Notes: generated from the letters alone by a model not told the origin. DNA of 64,000 nt from Pseudoips prasinana (GCA_951640165.1 OX621256.1:5084001-5148000); one strand, 5' to 3'. Positions 30,962 through 41,456 are shown, numbered from the stretch's first letter. Translations and numbers: made by a program.

Positions 30962-31085
30962 ATAAAACTATAACGGGTAACCCACGTAATTAATTTTTGT
31001 CTAAGTCGCCTAGTAGTTTCCATATATTCAGTAGTTTTTCCATTTGTACCGCACAGCTTTTATCTAATTATGCGTCTAAGTGAAA
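30962..31085 (-). repeat. Repeat Q, copy 2
   Basis: Complement of copy 1, with an additional ~30-bp segment in the middle. Confidence 0.55.
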
Positions 31086-31230
31086 CTCCAAGCATAGCTC
31101 TCTACATTGTTCTTTGGGTCTGATAAGGCCCATAGTGAGCGATCACATCTCTGTTCCGTAAGTCATCACTGGCAACACACTGGTTGAAGACTTTCAACTT
31201 GAGACAGTGCGGTATTTGGGACGACGAAGA
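31085..31230 (-). pseudogene. RTE-like RT fragment, minus strand
   Basis: The complement contains CAGTGTGTTGCCAGTGATGA and GGGCCTTATCAGACCC, the same RT stretch as the 110-bp satellite unit but single-copy here. Confidence 0.65.
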
Positions 31231-31411
31231 TGTGACGTAGCTAAATCGTTATGTTTAATATTTTCCATAACCTGCAAAAAATCCTCCATTCGTTTTGGCG
31301 AAATTCACCTTCGGCATGTTAACTTTTAACATCCGACTAGATTCGTCGACAAGTGGTCAACCGTTAAATTCAACTCGGCTGGGCTGCATTTGGCTACGTA
31401 ACATATTCTCT

Positions 31412-31735
31412 ATCCAAACAGAGAAGTGGTCGCTCTCTATGGGCCTCATAAGAAGGCTCAATGCACCCAAAGCTATTATGCTATGCTCAGAGTTCCTAAG
31501 GCGAATCAGAATTGTTGAAATCCGCAGGCAAAAACGAACATAGTTCGAAGAATTGCGAAGCTGAAGTGGCAGCAGGCAGGGCATATAGTTTGTAGAACTG
31601 CCAGACGCTGGGTCAGAAAGTGTCTCGAATGGCGACCACTAACTGCAAGACGTAACGCAGCCCCTGTACAAGTTGAGCCGATGATCTTGTGAGGTTAGCT
31701 GGAAGCCATTGGATCCGGTGGTAGCATTAAAGCGC
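31412..31735 (+). pseudogene. RTE-like RT C-terminus, plus strand
   Basis: Decayed reading includes ARRWVRKCLEWRPL and downstream RWMR-like sequence, the RTE-type WGxKVLEWRPRTG...W region. Several stops and shifts. Adjacent to a minus-strand fragment of the same gene, so a local rearrangement is likely. Confidence 0.6.
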
Positions 31736-32065
31736 GACCGTCGTTTTAAACACAAGGCCCGTTATAATAATAATACTGAATTCATTACTGAATATAGACA
31801 GAAACATTCAGACAATATGTAGTAAAATATAAATTTCAATCATTAACCTAAACATAATCTCCTTGACAATAACTTAATACAAGCTAGCTAATTATCACTA
31901 CTATTATAAAATAAATTATAGGTATAAATGTTTTAACATTCCGTGTATATCTGTAATATGCAATTAGAAATAATAACTGTATTACTACAAACATGTTCTG
32001 ACTATTTACAAGCGCTTTTTTAAAGTCTACGTGAATAAAAACCTTTTTTATTTATTTATTTTATT
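31735..32065 (+). mobile_element. Repeat X, copy 4
   Basis: Starts GCGCGACCGTCGTTTTAAAC and ends GTGAATAAAAACCTTTTTTA with a TTTATTTTAT tail. Inserted next to or within RTE remnants. Confidence 0.75.
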
Positions 32066-32069
32066 TTAT

Positions 32070-32160
32070 AAGCCGCTGGATGCGGGTAGAGTTAGAACTG
32101 CAATTGTGGAGATCTTAGGGGAAGGCCTATGTTGGGCGATGAATGTCTATCGACTGACTT
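32070..32160 (+). pseudogene. RTE-like C-terminal scrap
   Basis: CCGCTGGATGCGGGTAGAG and TTGTGGAGATCTTAGGGGA match the RTE C-terminus at 47610-47690. Confidence 0.5.
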
Positions 32161-32245
32161 GATAAAGTTTAGACGTTTCCATTTTCTTTCGCAGAATTTC
32201 TTTTTTTCTAAATTTTAAATTGTGCCACGTATGTTATTTCGTTTG

Positions 32246-32314
32246 AGCCACGGGGTTTCTCAGTTTTAGCCGCTTTAGAGGACAAAGCGGCTAAAACTGA
32301 GAAACCCCGTGGCT
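32246..32314. repeat. Inverted repeat with 31-bp perfect arms
   Basis: 32246-32276 pairs with 32284-32314 without mismatch (core GGGGTTTCTCAGTTTTAGCC), loop AGAGGAC. Single occurrence in the window. Confidence 0.95.
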
Positions 32315-32562
32315 TGACTTGATTTTGAAAATGATTTTTGTGGGCTACCGGGACAGGAAACAGTGGCTATAGTCTCTCCAGAAATGGCTGTTTTACCTTT
32401 AGAGTCCATAGCAGGTAGCAATACGTTGCCGCTGAACTAATTTTTAACTTATCTTTCGTTCTTTTCAAACACCTCTTTTGTTTCAAGCGGTGACCCAGTT
32501 TTCTTTTATAAACGGCAAGCCAGTTTTGCTCAAATTGATGGACTTAAGAAAATTTATTTAAG

Positions 32563-32802
32563 CTAGCTGTGCCCCGTTGTTTCACCAGCGTTAAATTTGT
32601 AAGTTATAGCGTGTGTGTTATTCGATATATAAGTTATAATAATAACATCTTTTTATTATTATAATATCCTGGGACATTATTCACACACAGCCATCTGATC
32701 CCCAATTAGGCAATGCTTGTACTATAACAATCCGATGGCTGATATATGAAATATATCTACTACTTTTCTCTTGTTAATACATACTTATATAGCTATATTA
32801 TC
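32563..32802 (-). mobile_element. Helitron 3' fragment followed by SINE-B fragment
   Basis: 32563-32640 is the complement of a Lep1-like Helitron end (CTAG, then GTGCCCCGTTGTTTCACCAG). 32665-32802 is SINE-B in reverse (CCTGGGACATTATTCACACA). Confidence 0.65.
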
Positions 32803-33168
32803 ACAGAGTTGTATCAAAATGCGTTCGGTATTTTTTGCGTGAAAGAGTAAAAAACATCCATAATCCACGCACATATTTTCGCATTTATATTATTAATAGG
32901 ATATACTAAACAGTTGGCAGGGCAACAACCCATCTCATTAAAATACATACAATACATTAATATAAACCTATTTATCATTAGTAATGTGCGTAAAAATCTA
33001 TAGGTACTTACGACCAGTAATTTCGAGATTTACCATCTTAATATATACCTACCTACATGAATAATAAGGACCTACTAATAAAAAAAACATCTGTCTACAA
33101 TTATTGACTTGTATTTTGTGACATCTGCTGAGATTGGCTCTTAAATTTAACGAGAATGAATCGAGTAA

Positions 33169-33345
33169 TCACACTTATATTATAAAGGCGAAAGTTTGTG
33201 AGTGTGTGACAGTGTGACTGTGTATGTTTGTTACTTCTTCACGTCTAAACGGCTGGAGCGATTTCAATAAAATTTGGTCTGGAGTTAGCTGACGCCCTAG
33301 ATTAACAAATAGGCTATAATTTAACGGGTTAAGCCGCACAGCTAG
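33169..33345 (+). mobile_element. Lep1-like Helitron
   Basis: A then TCACACTTATATTATAAAGG; ends AGCCGCACAG, CTAG, T. The hairpin is partly lost. Confidence 0.8.
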
Positions 33346-33348
33346 TGA

Positions 33349-33523
33349 TAGCTAAATGCGAAAATTTGTGAGTACGGATTTATGGATGTTTGTTACCCTT
33401 TCACGCAAAAACTACCAAACGCATTTTGATGAAACTTTAAAATACTATAGCTTATATATCCGAATAACACATAGGCTATAATTTATAAAGTTTAACGCGG
33501 ATAATTCCGCCGGGCACCGCTAG
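33349..33523 (+). mobile_element. Second Helitron fragment, back to back
   Basis: Lacks the 5' terminus but runs GCGAAAATTTGTGAGTACGG to CGCCGGGCACCG, CTAG, T. Head-to-tail with the preceding copy. Confidence 0.7.
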
Positions 33524-33644
33524 TTTTGTTATAATTTCAAAGATCATAGCAGCGTCGCCGCGTCGTATGAACTATTATTAGTTGTGTAATGTGACTAAAA
33601 TCATATTTCATAGATAACAAGTGACTCGGGTATGTGACACATAA

Positions 33645-33850
33645 ACCTTTGTCATTTTGTGTCCGAATCTTGACAATAACTTAGTATAAGCTAGCTAAAT
33701 ATCACTACTATTATAAAATAAATTGTATAAATGTTTAACATTCCGTGTACCTAAATATCTGTAATAAGTAACTAGAAATAATAACTGTATGGCTACAAAC
33801 ATGTTCTGACTATTTACAAGCACTTTTTTAAAGTCTACGTAAATAAAAAA
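33645..33850 (+). mobile_element. Repeat X, copy 5
   Basis: 5'-truncated X ending GTCTACGTAAATAAAAAAAA. Confidence 0.7.
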
Positions 33851-33941
33851 AATAAAAAAACAGATATTAAATTATAATCAATGTTGTGTTGAGTTCCTGA
33901 TTCTCTATTTATCTAGGGATAAATAATGAAGGATTAATAAA

Positions 33942-34025
33942 GGAAGCACAAATAGAGGATTACGTACATACATACTTATTGTAGCCAATTAGTAAGTAAG
34001 TAAGTAATCCTCTATTTATGTTTCC
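33942..34025. repeat. Inverted repeat, 22-bp arms
   Basis: GGAAGCACAAATAGAGGATT at 33942 pairs with 34004-34025 with two mismatches. The 40-nt loop is rich in GTAAGTAA repeats. Confidence 0.8.
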
Positions 34026-34283
34026 TAGCAGACTAGCTGGAGTAGAGCTGTTTCTGCAATTATAGTTTTATTATGTAAAACAAAATAAAATAGTACTTTA
34101 TAAGGCACAGCAGGATAGATAGAGCAGAGTTGTTTTTGTTTAGGAGGGATAGCGGACTCTACATATAGCGGACAAAATCAACTATGCTCTAGAAAGAGCC
34201 AGACCTGTTTCTGAATACTGAATTCACTGAATAGGTACTTAAAAAAGGATGACACTAATACATGACACATATTGTACTAGTTG

Positions 34284-34391
34284 TACAGACGCCAGCACAT
34301 CCAGCTTTTCAACTTTATCACAAAAGCAGGTTCACTTTCAATTGGGAAAATTTTACAGATTGGGGTAGCTTGATGTGATGGCTTCTGTACC
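34284..34391. mobile_element. MITE G, copy 3 (internal deletion)
   Basis: GTACAGACGCCAGCACATCC, then a jump to CTTTATCACAAAAGCA. The right TIR is complete with two changes. Confidence 0.8.
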
Positions 34392-34394
34392 TAG

Positions 34395-35125
34395 AAATGG
34401 TAAGTGTGTCTTTTGAGGGTTAAATTATAAATTGTGTACTTACATTAATGTACGCACGGCATTATCAAGCTATAGTCCTCCAATATAAGCTGACCTCTCA
34501 TTATATCGAGATCCTATACAATTCGAGATCAGTTTGTATGTACAGCTCTGCTTAATCTTTAAACTTCATTTTATTCCATGCAATACAAAAAATACATTAT
34601 GTCTAAATATTCTAAACTTAAACTTCTAAAGAAACATATTATGTAACTAACATATTATGTTAATTTTATATTAGTTAGTTTGTCAATTCAATATGTATAA
34701 TAGTCATAGAAATTAATAATTAATCAATATTCTAAAACCTAATAAAATTACTTAAATATTATGTAATGTTATGATTATAATTATATGACAATTTGAAAAT
34801 AGAATGTGAATGTATATTTATTCATCTAGTAGTTTATAATTTATATTATAGCAACATCGATCCAATAAAAAAATTAGGAGTTTATTTTGAAAGACCTTGA
34901 TATAGACTGTTTTGGCATTTATTAAATAAGTATTTTAATCGATTGATAGTATGGACTATGTTATGTTAAATATATGACTATGTTAAATATCAAGACGAGA
35001 CACGAGGCAGATCCTTCCTGCTTGATCCCTCTCTTATCCGACTAATTTACCTATAATATCAATTACCTGCTTCGGTATATCCTCAGCGCTATGATATAAC
35101 AGACACCCTCCTTTAAACGATGTTT
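34395..35125. other. AT-rich stretch, nothing recognised
   Basis: No ORF, inverted termini or repeat-family match seen. Confidence 0.5.
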
Positions 35126-35129
35126 GAAA

Positions 35130-35490
35130 AGAGTATTAATCTCAGTAGGCAACGGATTGCTGTGCCCCTGGCATTGCAAATGTCCATGAGTATCGGTTAT
35201 CACTTACCATCAGGGGCTCTACCGGCTAAGTCGCCGAACATCGATTTCTTAAATGGCGTTCAAATAAATAAAGGTTAAAAATGACGTAATCAATCGTTAA
35301 ATCGGCTTCCATGAGCACATGTGACGTCATAAATGGTCCGGAATCGATTGCCAACGTTGAAGCAGATTTAACGATTGATTAAGTCATTTTTAACCTTTAT
35401 TTATTTGAACGCCATTTAAGAAATCGATGTTCGGCGACTTAGCCAGTAGACCGCCAGGTGGGACGCTAGCTCGTCTGCTTCCAAAAAAAA
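35130..35490 (-). repeat. Repeat V interrupted by P MITE
   Basis: GGTTATCACTTACCATCAG on the left and CAGGTGGGACGCTAGCTCGT on the right are contiguous in V. The MITE sits at the CAGG. Confidence 0.7.
35211..35455. mobile_element. Palindromic MITE P, copy 2
   Basis: CAGGGGCTCTACCGGCTAAG on the left and a diverged complement (AGCCAGTAGACCGCC) on the right. Central GAGCACATGTGACGTCA retained. Confidence 0.9.
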
Positions 35491-35798
35491 TATTAAAAAA
35501 AAGAAGTCAAGTACCACAATATTTGTGATACACGTTATATATCTAAAAGTATTTTTTATGGTAACCTTCACCGGAACAAATATAAATTAAAAACAAAACA
35601 GCTTATTAATAGTTTTTATTAAGAATACAAATGTAATTATGTAAATTAATTTGATATTTTTTGTAATTTACCTTAATATATTAGGGTTATTAAATGAATT
35701 AGGTTATCTATAATAGGTGTACTTCTCGCAAAACATCGAGGCTTGGAGCTACAAACGCTTTTACACCTTACTCTGCCAAGATAAGATACTGAGCATCG

Positions 35799-36615
35799 TC
35801 AAAATGAAAAAGTGTTGGGTAATAATTAATGATAGTTAAATTTAAATGTGGTGCTCTGCCTATGCTTATTTCTCTCTATGACTAACTCGATTGGGGAAGT
35901 ACATTCACCTACCATTTTCCATTCAATAGCTTGTACTATTAATATCGGACTTTTATTTATAGAATTGCAATATTTAGGCGAGGTTATTAAACGAATTCGG
36001 TTATTTAAAATCAAAATGAAAAAGTAATGGGTAAAGTTTAATGATAGCAACATTTAAATGAGGTAGAGTTTCTTTCTCTCTGTAAGTAACTCGATGGGTA
36101 AGTACATTCACCTACCATTTTCCATACAATAGCTTGTACTGTTAATATCGGACTTTTATTTATAGAATTGCAATATTTAGGCGAGGTTATTAAACGAATT
36201 AGGTTATTTAAAATCAAAATGAAAAAGTAGTGGGTAAAGTTTAATGATAGCAACATTTAAATGAGGTAGAGTTTCTTTCTATCTGTAAGTAACTCGATGG
36301 GTAAGTACATTAACTTAACATTTTCCATTCAATAGCTTGTACTGTTAATATCGGACTTTTATTTATAGAATTGCTATATTTAGGCGAGGTTATTAAACGA
36401 ATTAGGTTATTTAAAATCAAAATGAAAAAGTAGTGGGTAAAGTTTAATGATAGCAACATTTAAATGAGGTAGAGTTTCTTTCTATCTGTAAGTAACTCGA
36501 TGGGTAAGTACATTCACCTACCATTTTCCATGCAATAGCTTGTACTGTTAATATCGGACTTTTATTTATAGAATTGCAATATTTAGGCGAGGTTATTAAA
36601 CGAATTAGGTTATTT
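35799..36615. repeat. Tandem repeat, four units of ~203-212 bp
   Basis: TCAAAATGAAAAAG begins units at 35799, 36011, 36214 and 36417. Units 2-4 are nearly identical and the first is diverged. Related sequence flanks the array on both sides: ACTTCTCGCAAAACATCGAG at ~35722 and ACTTCTGGCAAACGAGCC at ~36627. Unit length not divisible by 3; ORFs across it appear fortuitous. Confidence 0.9.
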
Positions 36616-36722
36616 ACAAAGTTGTACTTCTGGCAAACGAGCCTGGGAGCTCCAAACGTTTTTACACTTAAACCTTTATTCTACCTTTATTCGTCAAATT
36701 CAGTAAGTTCTGGGTAAAGGTC

Positions 36723-37006
36723 AAGATGATCATGTCAGCCATAGTACGTCGACTGCGAGACAAAAGCCTCCCCAAAGAATGGGAGATATGCCATAATCGC
36801 CACGCTTGGCAAATGAGCTGGCGATTGCAGTTTGATCGTCATAGTTCACAGAAAAACGTTGCTGCCCGTTCTCTGGTAGGTATTCCCTCGAACGATTTCT
36901 ACGCTCCTCCGGAATGAGATGGGGTGATGTCACCGCACGGTTTCACGCGGCGTGAAAAGCAAGCATTTACCAACCGAGCCAACAGGCCCGTCAAAGCAAA
37001 GCCCCT
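36723..37006 (+). repeat. Repeat W copy followed by reversed SINE-B head
   Basis: W at 36723-36930 (CCACGCTTGGCAAATGAGC, GGTAGGTATTCCCTCGAACG). 36948-37006 is the complement of the SINE-B tRNA-like head (GCCTGTTGGCTCGGTTGGT). Confidence 0.6.
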
Positions 37007-37204
37007 AGGTATGGTGATGACAAGATGTTTTGCAGGAACTATACCAACGACTTTAAGTATATATTAATCCTTTTAATTTAGAAATTAGCATAGATAATAA
37101 CGATTCTATTTAATATTAATTCTATATGATACCCATTTTGTATGAAAATTATTCGCTTCTTAAACATGTTTGACTGGCTTAGGTATATTCGCTTTAATAA
37201 ACTA

Positions 37205-37553
37205 TTAAATATATTCGTTGGTCTAGCGGTAGCGTGGTCAACCAAAAAATCCCGGGTCGGGCAAAAAGTGAATTTCGGATTATTCTCTAAAAAGAAAAAA
37301 ATCATAGTATCAGCCCGAAGTCTGGGAGTTGGCGGTATTATCCCTCCGTGCCTTGTAGAGCACATTAAGCCGTCAGTCCTGTACCTGACCTCTTTCCGGT
37401 CGTATAGCTAATCGTCCCATCGGATCATGAGTGTGATGGTATAGAAAGTACCCATGTGTTTGCGCACACACTTGTGCACTATATGTCCCGCGCAGATGGC
37501 TGGTTTTCATTGAGACTGGCCGCCGTGGCCGAAATTCGGCTAAGAGGATATTA
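37205..37553 (+). mobile_element. SINE-A copy, B-box region deleted
   Basis: CGTTGGTCTAGCGGTAGCGT, then a ~25-bp deletion before AAATCCCGGGTCGGGC. The body and 3' end are present up to GAGGATATTA, where a Helitron starts. Confidence 0.8.
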
Positions 37554-37865
37554 TCTATACAAATAAATAAAATTGGAGTGTCTGTTTGTAATATTGAAAT
37601 AGCCGGTTTTTACTTCATAAATATGAATATACATACGGTACATACACCAAAATAACATTTTTTACAATTTTTGTCTGTCTGTCTGTCTGTTTGTTCCGGC
37701 TAATCTCTGAAATGGCTGGACCGATTTTGACGGCACTTTTATTGGCAGGTAGCTGATGTAATAAGGAGTAACTTAGGCTACTTTTATTTTAGAAAAAGTT
37801 TTTATTTCACAAAAAAAAACGAAATAAACTAATTAACACGCGGACGAAGTCGCGGGCACAGCTAG
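37554..37865 (+). mobile_element. Non-autonomous Helitron, variant C
   Basis: A then TCTATACAAATAAATAAAAT; ends CGCGGACGAAGTCGCGGGCA, CAG, CTAG, T. Inserted at A^T in the SINE-A tail. Same family as 44361-44659. Confidence 0.85.
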
Positions 37866-37924
37866 TTATAAATATATTCATAGGCTAGCTTGCTCCATTA
37901 TATAAAAATAACATAAATTAGGGC

Positions 37925-38091
37925 TGATTAGGGCGCAATGGAAATGACCTATGGGGAAAAGGAATTTGTGTCACCAATGAAGATGGACTGAAGACGTAAC
38001 ACACGTCACAGGCAACGAGTGGATAAGGTCAGCCAAAGACAGAGTGTCATGAAAAAGTATGGAGGAGGCCTGTACCCAAACAGGGGTCCAA
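37925..38091 (+). pseudogene. LINE C-terminal remnant (RTE-type ending)
   Basis: Reads RWTEDVTHVTGNEWIRSAKD, then RVS-stop-KSMEEACTQTGVQI-stop. The RW-DD-V-G-W-A-DR-W-EEA pattern closes RTE and related LINE ORFs. One TGA replaces the usual Trp codon. Confidence 0.65.
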
Positions 38092-38122
38092 ATCTAGTAA
38101 ATAATAGTAACACTAATGAAGG

Positions 38123-38590
38123 ACCGGTTGGCGTGATTGGTAGATGCTTGCCTTTCACGCCGTAGGCTCTACCGGCTAAGTCGCCGAACATCGATTTCTT
38201 GAATGGCGTTCAAATAAACAAAGGTTAGAAATGACTTAATCAATCGTTAAATCGGCTTCCATGAGCACATGTGACGTCATCAATGTTCCGGAATCGATTG
38301 ACAACGTTGAAGCCGATTTGACGATTGATTAAGTCATTTTTAACCTTTATTTATTTGAACGCCATTTAAGAATTCGATGTTGTACGACTTAGCCGGAACA
38401 GCCCCAGGACAGATATTTGAGTGCATGAACATGTCCGTTTAACCTGAGTCTGGGTGTAATGATCTAAATAAGTATGTATTTACAGAAAAAAATATAGTAC
38501 ATGTAATATATCAGTAATCTGGTTTCCATAGTGCAAGCTTTGCTTACTTAGTTTGGGATCAGATTTCCGTGCGTGAATAATGTCCAAGTA
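38123..38590 (+). mobile_element. SINE-B interrupted by P MITE in its head
   Basis: Head 38123-38164 (GACCGGTTGGCGTGATTGG to TTTCACGCCGTAG) and body 38406-38590 (AGGACAGATATTTGAGTGCA onward). Confidence 0.85.
38165..38405. mobile_element. Palindromic MITE P, copy 3
   Basis: GGCTCTACCGGCTAAGTCG to ACTTAGCCGGAACAGCCCC. It replaces the B-box region of the host SINE head. Confidence 0.9.
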
Positions 38591-38597
38591 CTAATAC

Positions 38598-38672
38598 ACT
38601 TTGTGTCCGTCAATTATATGTTTGTAAAAAACCCAGCGACACATGGATGCATTTACCTAATGCGGGCGTTGT
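38598..38672 (+). mobile_element. SINE-C fragment
   Basis: CACTTTGTGTCCGTCAATTA through TAATGCGGGCGTTGTATT. Confidence 0.6.
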
Positions 38673-38679
38673 ATTAAAA

Positions 38680-39010
38680 AATCTATAATATTTTTATGCC
38701 ACCATAATATGTATTTAAAGCATTAAATTAAACCATTCCGAACATACTGTAGGTATGTTTGTTATTAAGTATTTTTTTATTAAGTTTAATCGTATTACCA
38801 ATAAAAAACTTATCTATTCAAAACATAACCAATCTATATCAACTTTAGCCAATTATAGGCCGCTAACATGTTTCTTTAGCTACCGTTCTGCGACACGTCA
38901 TTAAAAAAAAATAAAAGCATCGCCATATATGGGGTAGGTACTGGTACTGAATTCTAGATTGATGGTTTGAACATAGATTATAACGGGAACACCCAAACAC
39001 TCCGAAATAT
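38680..39010. other. No gene or repeat recognised
   Basis: AT-rich, no clear ORF. Ends where the GC-rich module copy 2 starts. Confidence 0.45.
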
Positions 39011-39016
39011 TTTAAT

Positions 39017-39105
39017 ATTAAAACCATCTGCGACGATAAGCTCGCGTGGGCCCGCCCAAACCCCGCAGCGTCAGAGCCGTGTCAGAAACAATGCCTGCTG
39101 CATGT
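39017..39105 (+). repeat. GC-rich module, copy 2
   Basis: ATTAAAACCATCTGCGACGA to CAATGCCTGCTGCAT. Same as 370-455 apart from a few changes. The 19-bp minisatellite starts at its last bases. Confidence 0.8.
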
Positions 39106-39106
39106 T

Positions 39107-39303
39107 GCATGCCTGCTTGCTTGTTGCATGCCTGTTTGCATACTGCATGCCTGCTTGCATGCTGCATGCCTACTTGCATGCTGCATGCCTGCTTGCATGT
39201 TGCATGCCTGCTTGCAAGCTGCATGCCTGCTTGCTTGTTGCATGCCTGCTTGCATGATGCATGCCTGCTTGCATGTTGCCTGCCTGCTTGCATGCTGCAT
39301 GCA
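39107..39303. repeat. 19-bp minisatellite, ~10 units
   Basis: The unit GCATGCCTGCTTGCATGYT repeats ten times (39107-39296) with 0-3 changes per unit, plus a partial unit. 19 is not a multiple of 3 and the unit has no stop codon, so all frames look open; the Cys/Met/Pro/Ala ORFs there are artefacts. Confidence 0.95.
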
Positions 39304-39339
39304 GCCGCCGAGTTTCAGATCCCCTCTATTGTTAATTAA

Positions 39340-39664
39340 TCATTTGGGTTAGGTTAGGTTAAAATTGTTACCAGGGAAACAAAATATCGTATTGTGGATA
39401 TTTCGAATTATCATTAAGTCTGACATTTTGTTATTCGATCTGTTGAAGCTCGGTGTTTTGAGAAGAGTAATTATAATCGTAAGGAATATTGAAATATAGG
39501 AATTATAAAAATATGAGTAATGATAAATCGGAGTTGTAATATTCGGAATTCTGAACCATTCGGATTTATTAAAATCGGTATTTTGAAATTCGTATTTGTG
39601 ACTATCGGAATAAAGTTTTTCGTATTAATGTAGTGTACCCGATTATAATCCGACCATCCGATCC
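39340..39664. other. Degenerate TCGGNATTTTGA-like repeats
   Basis: Motifs such as ATTCGGAATTCTGA, ATTCGGATTTATTA, ATCGGTATTTTGAA and ATCGGAATAAAG recur over ~250 bp, suggesting a decayed short-period repeat just upstream of LINE-e. Confidence 0.4.
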
Positions 39665-41225
39665 GTGACCATGTCCCCGGAACCAACGATAAAATTCTCC
39701 GCCAAGGAGGTTAATAATGTAATCAAGGGCATGGTGAGAGGTAAGTCTCCGGGACATGACCACCTGAGCGTTGAGCACCTGCGATACGCCGGTGTACATC
39801 TGCCGAGGGTATTAAGCATGTTTTACTCACTTTGTATAAGTCACTCTTTCTTACCAGATGATCTCATGAAAACGATAGTTGTACCAATAATTAAGAACAG
39901 GACGGGAGATGCTGCAGATCCAGCCAACTATAGGCCAATTTCTTTGGCTACGGTTATAGCTAAAGTGCTGGACTGTCTGTTGGACGCGCATATGGCAAGT
40001 CGTATAAGTCTACACGATGCCCAGTTCGGCTTTCGGCCCGGGCTATCTACGGAGTCTGCCATACTGTGCTTAAAACAGACGGTTCAGTACTATGCTGATA
40101 GGAAGACGCCGGTCTATGCGTGCTTTCTTGATTTATCTAAAGCTTTTGACCTGGTGTCTTATGACTTACTGTGGAGTAAGCTGCAACAAGAGAGTGGCGT
40201 AGGCGAGGAGGTCATTTCTGTTCTTGAGTATTGGTACAAAAATCAAATGAATTATGTTAAATGGGCTGGGGAGTTGTCGGGTGTGTACCGGTTGGGATGC
40301 GGGGTGAGGCAGGGGGGGATTACTTCGCCCCGTCTGTTTAACTTGTACATAAATCGGCTGATTGTGGAACTCAGCAATACAAGGGTTGGTTGTCATGTTG
40401 ACGGCGTATGCCTAAATAATATTACCTACGCTGATGACATGGTGCTGCTGAGCCCCTCAATCAGAGCACTGAAACAACTTCTTAAGATTTGTGAGGGTTA
40501 TGCGGGGGCTCAGGGACTCAGGTATAATGCCAAAAAGAGTGAACTGTTAGTGTTTAAGGCGGGCACCAAATGTTACCCTAAAGTGCCACCAGTAACAATT
40601 GCAAACACTCCACTAAGACGAGTGACACAGGCCAAATACTTGGGTCACTGGGTCACCGATGACCTTAATGATAACCTAGACATAGAGAGAGAACGCAGAG
40701 CACTGGCTGTCCGAAGCAATATGTTGATCCGCAGGTTTGGAAAATGCACAAGAGATGTAAAAATTTCTCTTTTTAGGGCTTATTGCCAAACTTTTTACAC
40801 CTGCAATCTGTGGAGCAGATATACGCAGCGGGCGTTCAGTGCATTGCGTGTCCAGTACAACAATGCGTTCAGGATGCTGATGGGGCTGCCACGTTTTTGT
40901 AGTGCTTCGGCGATGTTTGCGGAGGCGTCGGTTGATGGTTTTGCTGCCATCATCCGCAAGCGTAGCGCTTCAATATTGCACAGAATGCGTGTCAGCTCCC
41001 ACAGCATTCTGAGCGTATTATGTGATAGGTGGGATTTCCCAATGTTAAAGCACTGGATTCAGCTACATACCAGGGTATTGTGATACCCAGCTGTGTGGTT
41101 GTTATCCAGTGCATTGTTTGTTTGTTACTATATTATAAGATTACTAACATTAGGTTAAGAACTTTGTACTAACAATATATGGAGAATGTTTTATCCGAAT
41201 TAAACGATTATTATTATTATTATAA
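39665..41225 (+). mobile_element. LINE-e, 5'-truncated, (ATT)n tail
   Basis: RT ORF, a 140-bp 3' UTR, then GATTATTATTATTATTATAA. The endonuclease is absent. Related fragment at 41457-41870 on the opposite strand. Confidence 0.8.
39671..41083 (+). CDS. LINE-e reverse transcriptase (partial, open frame)
   Basis: ~470 codons without a stop; the first ATG is 39671, and the frame opens a little upstream. RT motifs: GKSPGHDHLSVEHL, NYRPISLATVIAKVLD, AQFGFRPGLST, FLDLSKAFDLVSYD, GVRQGGITSPRLFNLYIN and the catalytic YADD, then the thumb AKYLGHWVTDD and a C-terminal domain ending HTRVL. The GVRQGG variant differs from the GVPQGS of LINE-b, c and d, so it belongs to another clade. No endonuclease or RNase H is present. 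The intact frame in a truncated copy suggests recent insertion. Confidence 0.85.
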   Translation: MSPEPTIKFSAKEVNNVIKGMVRGKSPGHDHLSVEHLRYAGVHLPRVLSMFYSLCISHSFLPDDLMKTIVVPIIKNRTGDAADPANYRPISLATVIAKVLDCLLDAHMASRISLHDAQFGFRPGLSTESAILCLKQTVQYYADRKTPVYACFLDLSKAFDLVSYDLLWSKLQQESGVGEEVISVLEYWYKNQMNYVKWAGELSGVYRLGCGVRQGGITSPRLFNLYINRLIVELSNTRVGCHVDGVCLNNITYADDMVLLSPSIRALKQLLKICEGYAGAQGLRYNAKKSELLVFKAGTKCYPKVPPVTIANTPLRRVTQAKYLGHWVTDDLNDNLDIERERRALAVRSNMLIRRFGKCTRDVKISLFRAYCQTFYTCNLWSRYTQRAFSALRVQYNNAFRMLMGLPRFCSASAMFAEASVDGFAAIIRKRSASILHRMRVSSHSILSVLCDRWDFPMLKHWIQLHTRVL

Positions 41226-41286
41226 CACGTATATTACACGTATCGACAATATTCAAAAGAAATTTATAAAGTTTTTTTTTTTTTAT

Positions 41287-41327
41287 CGCATAGTGCAGTG
41301 TAGTCTAAGACTACACTGCACTATGCG
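41287..41327. repeat. Perfect 41-nt palindrome
   Basis: 20-bp arms (41287-41306 and 41308-41327, CGCATAGTGCAGTGTAGTCT) around a single A. Confidence 0.95.
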
Positions 41328-41456
41328 CCAAATTTCATTTTCTTCCTCTAAGCATGCGGCGAAAAATTAACGACATTATGTACTTGTCGAAAATTGTATC
41401 CGGTACAGTCGATTGTCCTGATCTCCTTTCGAAAATTCAGTTCAATGTGCCAAATA

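Noticed and set aside
35826..36256. Two similar minus-strand ORFs of 72-75 codons
   Set aside because: They repeat because they lie in the 203-bp tandem units; no homology recognised.
35799..36615. CRISPR-like array
   Set aside because: The repeats are contiguous ~203-bp units with no spacers, in a eukaryotic sequence.
36726..36933. Paired ORFs on both strands resembling small genes
   Set aside because: They coincide with repeat W, which recurs with stops elsewhere.
38967..39352. Cys/Met/Ala/His-rich ORFs in all frames on both strands
   Set aside because: Direct by-product of a stop-free 19-bp minisatellite, as the identical periodicity in every frame shows.
39345..39362. Telomeric TTAGG repeats
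   Set aside because: Only two or three units (GGTTAGGTTAGGTTA); far too few, and similar short runs (near 45870) occur by chance.
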